From assembly GCA_964017185.1 (NCBI GenBank), contig OZ024874.1, positions 22,183,457 through 22,247,456 of the forward strand: a stretch of 64,000 bases of DNA, written 5' to 3'. Under the pieces are notes generated by a model. It was not told the DNA's origin and did no database searches. It saw only the letters and a program-made list of their open reading frames with translations. The DNA is from Rugalucina vietnamica (Eukaryota; Mollusca; Bivalvia; Lucinida; Lucinidae). Both the position numbers and the translations under genes were made by a program. Numbering within the stretch: position 1 is the stretch's first letter; each line of letters starts with the position of its first letter. Shown piece by piece: positions 11,248 through 20,310 of the stretch.

Positions 11248-14200
11248 CACGTACACACACGCGCGCGCACAACCCCCACCTACCCCCCCCCACACACACA
11301 CAGACACACATACCTTTGATTTCGAACCAGAACTGACCACCGTAGGTTGGAAATTCATTTCGCAGCTCTGTTAGCAGAAACCCAGTGGAACTTGTATATA
11401 TGATAGTATTCAAAAAGTTGTTATTCGATTCGCATCCTATTTGCACTGTCTGACCGCTTTCCGTAATGGTTATTCCCTGTTTGCAGTCGTCGTCTCCCTT
11501 GAATCGAACGTCAAGCGCAGTAATTTGAATCGGTGTGTCACATGATGTCTCTATCGAACACGTGCAGCCATCCTGTTCGGGTTGCATTCGATTCGGATAA
11601 CCGTCGTTCCAGAGAATCACGGACGTATCTGTGACCGAAACCGAGGCACATGGGCTGGCACCAGATTTAGCTATAAATATATAACAAAGAATAAGTAACA
11701 CGCGTTTCCCCTTTTCTTTATTTGGCGCATCAGTTTACAGGGCTAGAGTCAAGTAAACCATAAGCTTTTACTAGTTTTTGGAATGATAAATATATATAAT
11801 ATGTTCATAGACAAAGAGATATGAAAAGATGTATACCGTGTATTTATATGCCATAAACTACTGATCAAAGTGAATACATTTACATTTATATCAACATGCC
11901 CTTACTTTTGACAAAGTGTATTACAATAGAAAACCCAGTTGGATGTTAAGCACACAAACAAAACATTTGGGCGTCGAAACATTTTTCTAATGATTTCCCG
12001 GTATCACGTTCGTTGATTTACTGTCAAATGTGATTGTCGCAATTTAGCTTAATTCTATATACCTGATAAGCATTGGTACTCCATTTCCATATAGTTAGTT
12101 CTGAGAAGGTATTTGCTGATATCACAATCCGTATCGATATCTGTATCTACCCACGTTGGTTGTAACATTCTGCAGCTAGTTCTGCCGTGGCACAATGTGT
12201 AGTACTGCGAGGCGACGACGCCAGTGTAGGTTGCACCACAGTCATCAGCTTCACGTCTATAAAATCAAATACTTATATTCACATCAAGTGTCAAAACAAA
12301 CTTTTCAACATCGTCAACTCTATTAGCATGATATGCATTCAAAGGTTAGTCGTCATGAGGATAGAAAGTAGAGGGGGAAAAAGTAACAATACCACCAAAC
12401 ACATCAGGCGGGAAAGGAAAAAAACGAAAACAATTCTGGATCCCCCCCCCCCTCCAAAAAAAAAAAAGAAAAAAAAAAAGTAGAGAAAAACACGCATGAC
12501 GAGCAAACGACTATGTGTACTAGCTTATCTAGCGAGATGCCCGCCAATGAGGTCAGTCAGACCAGAAGTTTGTTTCGATGCGGTACTTCATGCTGTTAGT
12601 TAATGTATGATTTATTTCATAATGTTGCAAAAATAAAAAAGATATCCCTGTGCACACAAATTTTACAAGAAAATATAAGTCGAATGTGAAAAGTTATACA
12701 TCACACGGACATGTTATCTTGTACTTGTGGTCGAACAGGTACCTGCAGCAATGTTCGTCCGCTGGTGCAATAGCGGTTTCTTCTTGGGGACAATTGGTTG
12801 AGCTGAGTTTCGCCATAGCCCTGACATCTTTAAGTGCAATGACTGTATCTGCTTCACATTCTAAGGTCATAAAGTTTTCGTGCGTGATACCATAGCAAGC
12901 GGAAACAGTGTGCCAATCAACGCTAAAAGCATCTGCAATGGAAATGTTGCAACTAATTAGTGATTAATTCGTGAGGTTTAAACGATGTAATCAAAGTGCC
13001 ATATAGGGCACGAAACACAAAAGTGAATAAACACTGAGAACAAAGCCTATTTACCAAGTGAAGAAACAAGTTATATATGAGTCGCTTCACAAGAAAACGT
13101 TATATAGTGTAATAGCAACAACACATTACTTACACATTACGAAAACATGCCCATGTGATATACAGAGATTTTTTTATCTGCAAAAATTGAAAAATTTCAC
13201 CAGAAGAATTTTGATATTTTTGATATATTTGCTCAAAACATACATTGTGGGTACACGTTAGAACCGCCTCGGCGAGGCGGTTCTAACGAGTACCCACAAT
13301 GTATGTTTTGGATCAGAAATAAGAAAAGTTTGTGTACCCCTGCAAACCCCAGTTTTTTCTATGTAAAGGTGGGGGTTGCGGGGGGTATACATTTCACGGA
13401 CATGTTTTCCTGATGATGTAGGACTTATGCAAATGACACTAGCAAGTATATCTATCAGATATACAAAGTGCTATGTTGATAGTCTTCTTTTTGGATCCTT
13501 CAACCTATGGCTTAACCCATATTTGACGAATGGATTTTCCCATTATTATCAATAGGGTGAATCCACTTTCATTTTAGGGGCGTCAGGAGTGATTTTTAAA
13601 TTCTATTCAATTTTTCGATAAAAATTCTCTAAGCAAACAGAATAGCCCCAGATGTGACGCCACGTTTTGCGGCGTCACATCTGGGGCTATACTGTTTGCC
13701 TATGTCCCACAAAAGGGACGCCAGGCTTTAATGAGTTAATTTGAAATTTACATGTATTATTAGTCACTGATGAGCCCTATTCTGTGGTGGAAGCTGACTA
13801 ATCGGGCCCGGCAACTGATATACGTTTTTGTTTCCTATTAACCTTTTTGGTTTGTCCCCTTTAACCCATATTTGACGAATGGAATTTCCAATCATTATCA
13901 TTTGGGTGAGTCCACTTTCATTTTTAGGGGTGTTAGGCGTGATTTTTGTTTTTTTATCTCATTTTTTGATAAAATGTCTTCTAGCAAACAGAATAGCCCC
14001 AGATGGGACGCCGCGTTCTGCGGCGTCACATCTGGGGCAATTTTGTTTGCCTATATCCCACAAATGGGACGCCAGGCTTAAATGAGTTAACTTCTAAAGG
14101 ATGTTTGCTCATAGAGCTGTCCTATTTGTAATATTGAGTCAACGTTCACTGTTCGGGACGTCAAGAGCCTCAGTTTCATCTTTTTATGCTTCATCTTTTT

Positions 14201-14694
14201 ATGTTACATATTTATGTGCAGCTGGATGCCTACTGTGAATGGTGTCTCATTTTGGTGTCATATAGTTTGTTTATGTGTGTGTTGTACAGTTTTGTGCGTA
14301 ATTTAGATTTAAAAACTAGGTCCCTTGGACGTAACACATTATGCACAACATAGTCTCCAGCCTCGTCACAGTATGCCCTTGTAACTAGCTTGTCTTGGAA
14401 TAATTGTCATGGAACCTGGATTGATAGTCTCATCCGAATGATTGGATCGAACCCACGAGCCCTGATTTACAAGTGACCCACTAGACCACGGATGCTTCTC
14501 TTTGCCTATGTCCCATATGATGACGATCTAATACAGTTTAACAATCTTAGACTGTTCAGTCTACATATTGAATTAAATGATTTGATAGGGATGCCTTACT
14601 ATTCTACACATAATTTGATGTACTTACACTGAAGGAAATTCAACGAAAACAGTAACACAAAACATCTTTTGCTCTTCATTTGTAACTCCATCAT
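6934..14694 (-). CDS. Type I membrane protein: SUEL-lectin-like, CUB-like, mucin-like stalk (7 exons)
   Basis: Joining 14628-14694, 12743-12932, 12063-12256, 11314-11670, 8205-9053, 7832-7935 and 6934-7470 gives an uninterrupted frame of 2298 nt (765 residues plus stop). Every junction is GT-AG and phases match (1,2,1,1,1,0). Predicted parts: signal peptide (1-22); Cys-rich SUEL/galactose-lectin-like domain (about 23-150); CUB-like domain (151-269, ending GGQFWFEIKG); Thr/Ser/Asn-rich stalk (270-552) with about 22 N-x-S/T sequons; transmembrane helix (about 556-575); cytoplasmic tail with a PPKY WW-binding-type motif and a KRKKKR cluster near its end. The architecture suggests a glycan-binding or adhesive cell-surface protein. 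Domain names rest on cysteine spacing and recalled motifs, so the function is inference. An intron holds a decayed extra CUB-like exon, and a decayed inverted copy lies at about 18.0-18.65 kb. Confidence 0.78.
7832..7935 (-). CDS. Lectin/CUB gene exon 6 (transmembrane helix)
   Basis: It encodes MKIIIIAVIAALLVTLFIIM, then CLCRKKIKELLCGEQ: one helix followed by cysteines and a stop-transfer basic cluster. Donor GTGAGT, phase 0. Confidence 0.82.
8205..9053 (-). CDS. Lectin/CUB gene exon 5 (mucin-like stalk)
   Basis: A single 849-bp exon, acceptor after a T-rich tract and donor GTAAGT. It opens with a short segment containing SITLSCGQL, then continues as Thr/Ser/Asn-rich low complexity with short TTT runs, about 22 N-glycosylation sequons and an acidic Gly/Glu-rich end (ESGESGETDKEP). 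It is likely an extended, heavily glycosylated extracellular stalk. Confidence 0.8.
9850..10070 (-). pseudogene. Decayed duplicate of the CUB-like exon
   Basis: In the intron after exon 4 the minus strand reads ITVTENGLTAQIECGSYNN, which aligns with ITITESGQTVQIGCESNNN of exon 4. A flanking ttcgatagagaca block near 10050 and a gcttgaca block near 9980 keep the same order as in the exon. No intact frame or splice pair spans it. It looks like an old tandem domain duplication, possibly from a paralogue with two CUB-like domains. Confidence 0.7.
11193..11311. repeat. (CA)n microsatellite and derivatives
   Basis: About 50 bp of pure ca repeats followed by cg- and c-rich interruptions. It begins 3 bp beyond the exon 4 donor on the minus strand. 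Confidence 0.95.
11314..11670 (-). CDS. Lectin/CUB gene exon 4 (CUB-like domain)
   Basis: It encodes a 119-residue single-exon domain with cysteines in CTCSI, SCDTP, DDDC and IGC, a conserved ITALDVRFKG strand, and the closing GGQFWFEIKG. This is CUB-like by length and strand pattern. The donor GTATGTGTGTCTGTGTG runs straight into a (CA)n microsatellite on the plus strand. Confidence 0.75.
12063..12256 (-). CDS. Lectin/CUB gene exon 3 (SUEL-like domain, C half)
   Basis: Acceptor tttatag, donor GTATAT. It encodes LCHGRTSC, DIDCDISKYL and MEMEYQCL. These match the C.G...C, DPC..KYL and .V.Y.C blocks that close a SUEL/Gal-lectin domain. The usual DPC reads DID-C here, so sugar binding is not assured. 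Confidence 0.72.
12622..12722 (+). mobile_element. Family A foldback element, truncated copy
   Basis: It carries gcaaaaataaaaaagatatc and the closing tacatcacacggacatgtta terminus of family A, but not the central hairpin. It ends about 14 bp from the exon 2 donor at 12737-12742. Confidence 0.5.
12743..12932 (-). CDS. Lectin/CUB gene exon 2 (SUEL-like domain, N half)
   Basis: Acceptor ttgcag and donor GTACCT. It encodes SACYG, LECEADTVI and later NCP and CC. The order of cysteines and the beta-strand-like LxxxCxxxxVI pattern resemble the N-terminal half of SUEL/rhamnose-binding lectin domains. Confidence 0.7.
13135..13418 (+). mobile_element. Family A foldback MITE, full copy
   Basis: Ends cattacgaaaacatgcccat and cacggacatgttttcctgat form inverted termini. 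The centre is the palindrome gaaccgcctcggcgaggcgg at about 13261-13286, flanked by mirrored gtgggtac blocks. A cccctgcaaaccccag / gtgggggttgcgggggg inner pair precedes the right end. It sits in intron 1 of the lectin/CUB gene. Confidence 0.9.
13512..13739 (+). mobile_element. Family B TTAA MITE, copy 1 (piggyBac-like)
   Basis: It is bounded by TTAA at both ends (ttaacccatatttgacg ... ccaggctttaatgagttaa). The central hairpin is gccccagatgtgacgcc and its complement, flanked by gcaaacagaata. TTAA targets with CCC/CTC-starting inverted ends are typical of piggyBac; no transposase is present. Confidence 0.88.
13861..14090 (+). mobile_element. Family B TTAA MITE, copy 2
   Basis: Same structure and orientation as the copy at 13512 and only 120 bp away, again TTAA to TTAA. 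The two copies differ by scattered substitutions, so they are separate insertions or an old tandem duplication. Confidence 0.88.
14405..14515 (-). mobile_element. tRNA-like SINE head fragment
   Basis: The minus strand reads gcatccgtggtctagtgggt (A-box-like), then about 28 nt later gtgggttcgatcc (B box). The rest of a SINE body is not clear. A functional tRNA is unlikely because no cloverleaf stem closes. Confidence 0.5.
14628..14694 (-). CDS. Lectin/CUB gene exon 1 (signal peptide)
   Basis: Two consecutive ATG codons start here, followed by basic residues and the hydrophobic run CFVLLFSLNFL, a typical secretory signal. The exon ends before GTAAGT. I chose the first ATG; starting at the second would remove one Met only. 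Confidence 0.75.
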
Positions 14695-15057
14695 GTTACG
14701 AAATTTCGACCCGTTTCCATTTTTGAAACATTTTTATTTAGTCCTCGTTCGTATATGCACTAAACATATTTACATTATATCGATATCATTGGCACTTTTA
14801 GGGGGCATTTGACGCTATCGTCAAACATGCAATTTTATAATAATAAACCAATGTAGGCCTTTCAGACGTTATTGTTTTAGATTTATAAAGCGATGTGTTA
14901 TATTACCTATCTTTATATCTCACAATTAGGATTTTGTATAGACACTTTAATAAAGATGTCATGACTTTAATTTTATATAAGGTGCTTCCTAGTTTGATTC
15001 ATATTTTTCACCCAGTCTTCCAAAACGTATTTAAATAAAGTATCATTGGCTATATAG

Positions 15058-16553
15058 AGTGCCGGTCCCACTGAATCGAAAACAATCTTACGATTGCATA
15101 ATTACATGTATTAGTTTTGTGATAAGACTGCGCATGCAAATTATGTAAAATGTTTTCCAACGTGTTTAAGCTTTCTTAATTTGGCTATCGGGGCCAAACA
15201 AATGACCCCCGAATTAGTATACAGGCAATCGTATATCGGTCTTAAGCAATCTAGTGCCCCTATCACACTACGACAAATTGTCTCACGAATCGTCACGAAT
15301 TGACAATTTTTGACATTTTTTCGATTCGTAGCTGAAACGTAGTCGGTTCGGGAAGTTCTTAACTAATTTCTACAGTTCGTAACAAGTTCTTGCGAATCGT
15401 GGGTCGGTCAGAAAATCGTGGTCAAAATTTTGAACTGTTCATTCTTTGGTTCCGAATTTTTGACCAAAAAATTCGCATTTAATTCGCAACAAAGTCGTAG
15501 TGCATTCCGTGACATCGTAATGGAATCTTATCTGAATCGGATGCATTCGTAACTCTTTCGGGAATTCCGGAGATTTTCATCCAACTACGAATTGACAACG
15601 AATCCGTTACGAATGTCGCGAATACATACCGAAGCAGACACGAAATAGGTAAGAACTATCTACGAATTCACATCAACATGCGAATCAGCCAAGAGTCTCA
15701 CGAATGACTTACGACTTAACTACGAGTTTGTTATTAGAAGCTGAAATTTAATGGAATTCAATAATTGCACCGGAACGCACCACGAAGTCCACGAATCTTA
15801 CAACAGAAATATAACTAAGAAGCCTTCGGGTACAGCAAAGGGCAGGAGAAAAATACACAGAAAAGCAATGTTATCATTTAGGGTGCGACAGAAGGCAGAT
15901 CCGTTGAAGAGACGTTACTTCTTTACTTCTGAGAGAATCCAGCATCAGAGGTGAAAAAAATGTTGCAGGGATAAAGCTACAGTCATGGACTCAGAGATGG
16001 TTGGTTATGTTGTAACAAGAGTTTTCCTAAGTACCATCTAATGAGTGTTCCCTAAGTATCGTCTAATGAGTGTTGGGGGACATAGCGGATAGAATAATAG
16101 CACGAGAAAGTGGTCAACGGCCTTCATTTAATTTGAAACTGGTTCTCAAGCAGGTGTATTATAACTTTTATAACTATCCTGAGAGAAAATCTCATGAATT
16201 GTCAAGAACAAGTACATGTGTACGAATATTTATAATTCGCACATGTTATCGTCATACACTCGCAACTGATTCGTAACTGATTCTCGAACTTTTGCGCAGC
16301 ATATCCTCAATAGATAATTGTAAATCGTTAAGAATTCTTGCCAAGTTCGTGCGATTGCAGCCGAATTCAACCGAGTCTGCCGAATATTCGTAACGCTATC
16401 GTGCGCGTGTCCTAACAGGTTCGTAAACAATTTCGAATGAACAAAAAAAGTTCACGAAATTCCACGAATCCTAAAATTTGTCGATTCGTGGTAATTCGTG
16501 GAGTTCGGTTAGGTAGTGTGATAGGGACATTAAGCGCATTTGGGACCGGCACT
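15058..16553. mobile_element. DNA element with outer and inner inverted termini
   Basis: Outer inverted ends: agtgccggtccca (15058-15070) and tgggaccggcact (16541-16553). Inner ends: tgcccctatcacactac (15255-15271) and gtagtgtgatagggaca (16513-16529). The interior between the inner ends is saturated with cgaat/attcg motifs in both orientations. It has no transposase frame, so it is non-autonomous. Two nested insertions or one element with extended termini are both possible. Confidence 0.72.
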
Positions 16554-16554
16554 T

Positions 16555-16859
16555 AAGCTGTTTTTTGCGAATCTTTAATTAATGACACTGACAATTACAA
16601 AACTTTATTCAGTACTTAGGCCACCGGTCCATAATAGAGATCTAAACACAATACATTATATTTAAATTAATAATATTTATAGGTTATTGAATGATTATCG
16701 TAAAATATTCGGAACTCGTTCATATGGCGAGGACTCACGAGCTTGCGAATTAATCAATTAATTAATTAATTAATGCAATGCTTATTTTTCAGCACGGAAA
16801 CTTGAAAAAAATCGACTCGTCTTGTTCATCTTCCAGTACGGATGGAGTCTTCCATGTGG

Positions 16860-16922
<63 letters not shown>

Positions 16923-17680
16923 CTTCAAGAACATGTTTAAAACATTATTTTCGGACTGGCTCCTGATACGATTGTGCTGCTACGTCAATCCATATTTTTG
17001 TCTCACTGGTTACATTTCTTTCGTTTCTCTATAACCATTTTATATAAGTACAAGTTCGTGCACACCCACTTTCTTGTATATTAGATGAAATAACTAAATA
17101 TATAATACGATTCTACGAGCTTTCCGAACCGCACACGTAAGTAAGTGGTTGCTTTCTTTTAATTCGCACATATCATAAAATATCAGGGGACCTACATAAA
17201 TAATTGTTGCGTGTCAAACATAGATTAAAAAAAAACACGTACTTTACCTACAGTTTCAGTTTTAGGACTTGAAAATTTTAACTACATTGACTTTGTGTGC
17301 CTGCACGCGTACATATGTACGTTTTAATAAATAGTACACTTTACAACTAAAAACATGAAAATGTCCTCAGCCGAGTAATTCTTAATTCGTAATGAAAGTG
17401 CGAAATACTGTAGGTAAGATTGGAATTCGCGTGGTATCTAATTTGAGAGGGTTCTCATTATTTTACACAGCAAACATTGTTTTAAAGCTTTAAGAAACGT
17501 TAACATCTGCGAGAACCGCGAACGTATATACCAAACGCGTTAGAGAAATTATATTAACCAAGGTTTAGTTACTAATGCACTATCCTTTACTAATATCGTA
17601 CTTTTCTTAGAGGAACTCAATTTTATTTTTATTTAGAGAAGTGATAGTGCCGATAGTGCAGCGATTTTACGTTTCATACA
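16555..17680. other. Intergenic sequence with (CT)n; no gene seen
   Basis: Holds the (CT)n run below and an attaattaattaatta stretch near 16751-16773. I see no exon-like frame. Confidence 0.5.
16863..16919. repeat. (CT)n microsatellite
   Basis: About 57 bp of uninterrupted tc repeats; the Ser/Leu open frames across it are artefacts of the dinucleotide. Confidence 0.98.
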
Positions 17681-17694
17681 ATTTAGAAAGGTGC

Positions 17695-17934
17695 GGCGGC
17701 CCCCGTGGCCGAGCGATTAAGAGCGCTGTTTTTAATCAGTCGATCATCTCACCGCTTTGTCTGGTGTGGGTTCGAGCCCCGCTCTCGCCACATGTGAGAC
17801 AAGCCAAGTTCTGCTTGCGGGTGTGCCAGGTGGTTTTTCTCGGGGTTCTCCCGTTTTCGCCCCAACTACTAATTGGCCCGTCTCATATGAGCTGAAATAA
17901 TCTTGAAAGGGGCGTAAAACGGAATTAAAAAAAA
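17695..17934 (+). mobile_element. Full-length tRNA-derived SINE with 11-bp target duplication
   Basis: The head reads cccgtggccgagcgattaag (A box, Leu/Ser-tRNA-like) and gtgggttcgagcccc (B box). The body contains tttttctcggggttctcccg and gcccgtctcatatgagctga; the tail is ggggcgtaaaacggaatt followed by oligo-A. The duplication tagaaaggtgc flanks it at 17684-17694 and 17935-17945. The identical flanks indicate a recent insertion. A second copy lies at 61988-62200. Confidence 0.92.
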
Positions 17935-18004
17935 TAGAAAGGTGCAGTGACGGAGTGTCAGTAGCAAATGGTCCTGATGTAAAGAAGAAGAAAAACTAAT
18001 GACA

Positions 18005-18655
18005 AGCAACAACTTTGAATATTGTCTCTACCCCAACAGAAGGACTTAAGGACACTTTGGTTTAGACGACAATCTCAATGGTACTCAACCTACCAACGAC
18101 TTTTAATCAAATATGATTCTGATACTGACAATAACGGAAATTAAACTTCAACAACTGATGGGACTGCAGGAAATGGCACTTAATCCAAAAGTGATACACA
18201 GCATACCAACCTCGCCGATTTCATCAGAATAACATGTCTGTGAACTGTTTGCCCCATTATACCACATATATATAGTAAATCTGGGGTATACAGGGTATAC
18301 ATGTTTTCTTATTTTTGATCCAAAAAAGGTACAAGTAGCCAAAGATCAGGAAAAGGCGCAATTATAGATAAAAACATAGATTATGAGCATAAATAAGAAA
18401 ATATCATTTTATTTCTACAGAAAATTTTCAATCTTTGAATGTCTAAAACATCACTGTATAAAGGATATGCATGTTTTCATAATATGTCCAACAACCTCTA
18501 TGACCTCGTCCACAACATTATGGCTTACAAAGTGAAAGGGAAAGAAACACATGAAAATAAAGACAAATGCGAAGAGAAAGAAGAAGCGACTGATCGAGAG
18601 GATCCGGCATGTACATTCCTCAGTGACGCATCTCAATCCGTATTATTTTTGTGTA
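18005..18655 (+). pseudogene. Inverted decayed copy of the lectin/CUB gene (stalk and tail)
   Basis: 18040-18215 aligns with the stalk exon at 8205-9053: the order ggacttaa-gacacttt, gacaatctcaatggtact, acc-aacgact, gataatt/gacaata and gcaggaaat is preserved. 18510-18650 aligns with the tail exon: aagggaaagaaaca, aaagaagaagcgactgat and catctcaatccgtatta. The stalk part has in-frame stops and no splice sites are obvious, so this is a dead partial paralogue on the strand opposite the intact gene. A family A element separates the two parts and a family B element sits at its end. Confidence 0.8.
18240..18487 (-). mobile_element. Family A element, diverged, with family D fragment inside
   Basis: It shows gtaaatctggggtatacagg, cttatttttgatccaaaa and the terminus gatatgcatgttttcataat, as in family A read on the minus strand. 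A family D piece (ggtacaagtagccaaagatc...gcgcaatt, about 18328-18365) interrupts it. The central hairpin is missing. Confidence 0.55.
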
Positions 18656-18872
18656 TTAACTCATTTAATCCTGGCGTCCCTTTTATGGGACATAGGCAAA
18701 CAGAATAGCCCCAGATGTGACGCCGCAGAACGCGGCGTCCCATCTGGGGCTATTATGTTTGCTTAGAGAATTTTCATCGGAAAATTGAATAAAATTTAAA
18801 AATCACTCCTGACGCCAGTGGACTCACCCAAATGATAATGATGGGAGAATCCATTCGTCAAATATGGGTTAA
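18656..18872 (-). mobile_element. Family B TTAA MITE, copy 3
   Basis: TTAA at 18656-18659 and 18869-18872, central hairpin gccccagatgtgacgccgca and complement. Orientation is opposite to the 13.5-14.1 kb copies. Confidence 0.88.
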
Positions 18873-19066
18873 TATTTTGTAGCAGCTTCACTAAATCTTC
18901 AAATGTGGTAGTTCTGTTGTGGCAGGTTCTATTTCTCCGTATGATGTCAGACTTTATGTGTGATCGTATTATATTTGATTTGATAACGATTCATTTTAAA
19001 TTAAAAATAATATTTAGGAAATAGCTATTACCTGCTGCATAAAGGACAGTTTCATATACCGTCTGC

Positions 19067-19700
19067 TTGTATAAACGCATCATTCATGAGTCTAGTTTCC
19101 CCCACGTTATCAGAGACTGGAATGACTATTCTTCTCTGATTTCCACTTCTGAAATGTCAGATGATTGCGTATCTAAGCTCGCGGCGCTTGCAAAATTGTG
19201 TGAGCTGGCCTTATGCCCCCAACAGTCGAATCCCCTGCTAAAATATTATGATTTAACTCGGTTCACATTTAAAATTACAATATAAACTAGAGAATTCAGT
19301 CGCTTATTTGTTGCTTTATGTACTTTCGTTGCTAGTATTGTCTCAGTAAGCAGAGGTATTGTTGAAAACATGTATACCGCCTTTAATTTTAATAGTCATT
19401 CATTTAAAAATGACTATATTTTTCTTTTGATCCTTTGGGATCACTGAATATATTTGCAGTATGTCAAATATATTGTACGTTAGGAATCATCTTCTTAACA
19501 GTATTTTGATTATTTGGCCCCTTTGGGAATACGAGTCTTTGATTTAGACTACACAGATGTAAATTCTTGACATTGCAGCAAAAATGTCTGGCTTTCGCTG
19601 CCAGTTTTGTAAAGGGTCACTGATGAAGGTTCATTACCCGATATTGTACAATATGACCCATCTTCTCGCTTTGAATGTTGGATCTAACAATTATTTTTAT
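19067..19700 (+). mobile_element. LINE-like 3' end remnant
   Basis: 19067-19285 encodes a short frame with HESSFPHVIRDWNDYSSLIS, resembling the F-P-R-x-I-x-DWN motif found near the C-terminus of non-LTR retrotransposon proteins. The following 400 bp (ttgatcctttgggatcact, ggcccctttgggaatacg, agggtcactgatgaagg) recurs at about 23870-24060, as expected for a shared LINE 3' UTR. The upstream reverse transcriptase is absent. The assignment is tentative. Confidence 0.5.
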
Positions 19701-19819
19701 TATCTCTCATTGGTGTACATACAATACAGAGTAGCTCATTTGTTGAGGCTGTAGGTACATGTGTGTTAACATTACTGAGTTCCATGCCAATAAGCCTATG
19801 CTAAATCATATATGATCCT

Positions 19820-20044
19820 TTACATGAGAATACCAACAATTTTGGTTTCCGACCAACTCTGAAATCAGGCTATACAGCCACTGAAATAAGTTAGAAAATT
19901 AAAATTTCAGATTTAAAAAGAAGAGAGATTGTTCTATCCATGTAGCAGAAACAAAGGCGCTGATCAGCTGTGCAGTTACTGTACAACTGATCTACGTCTT
20001 TGCTTTCGCATATGCAGATTGTTGGTTTTCTGATGCGGCGGCTT
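19820..20044 (-). mobile_element. Family C foldback MITE, copy 1
   Basis: Read on minus it has the gccgccgcatcagaaaacca start, the aaagg/cgctgatcagctgtgca hairpin and the closing gttggtattctcatg end. The hairpin carries substitutions, so this copy is diverged. Confidence 0.78.
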
Positions 20045-20310
20045 AAAATTTAATAAAATGTTCTGTATTTTACAACAATGTATATACGGCGTAGATGGGA
20101 AAATGGAAAGAACATCACCATAAATTCTATTTCATCAACTCGGTGAATACATTTCGCGTTTCAGCAATCGTGCATTAACATTTGAATTTCAACATGTATC
20201 TACGACAAGTGTTCCATTCACACTATATCTGATATTTCTGTTTGATCTTGTGATTTGTCTCAACCGATTGAACTTGAAGTCATACACTTCGATCTAATAT
20301 TTTCTTTGAC

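Larger units (their letters stand above)
9054..11313 (-). other. Intron between CUB-like and stalk exons
   Basis: Apart from the decayed CUB-like exon, it has two similar blocks near 10165-10240 and 10785-10870 (gatgtcagacaaa...aaattacgyattga). These suggest local duplication. No other exon with matching phase is visible. Confidence 0.5.

Noticed and set aside
17700-17795. Functional Leu/Ser tRNA gene
   Set aside because: A and B boxes exist but the acceptor and anticodon stems do not pair, and the sequence continues into a SINE body with target duplications.
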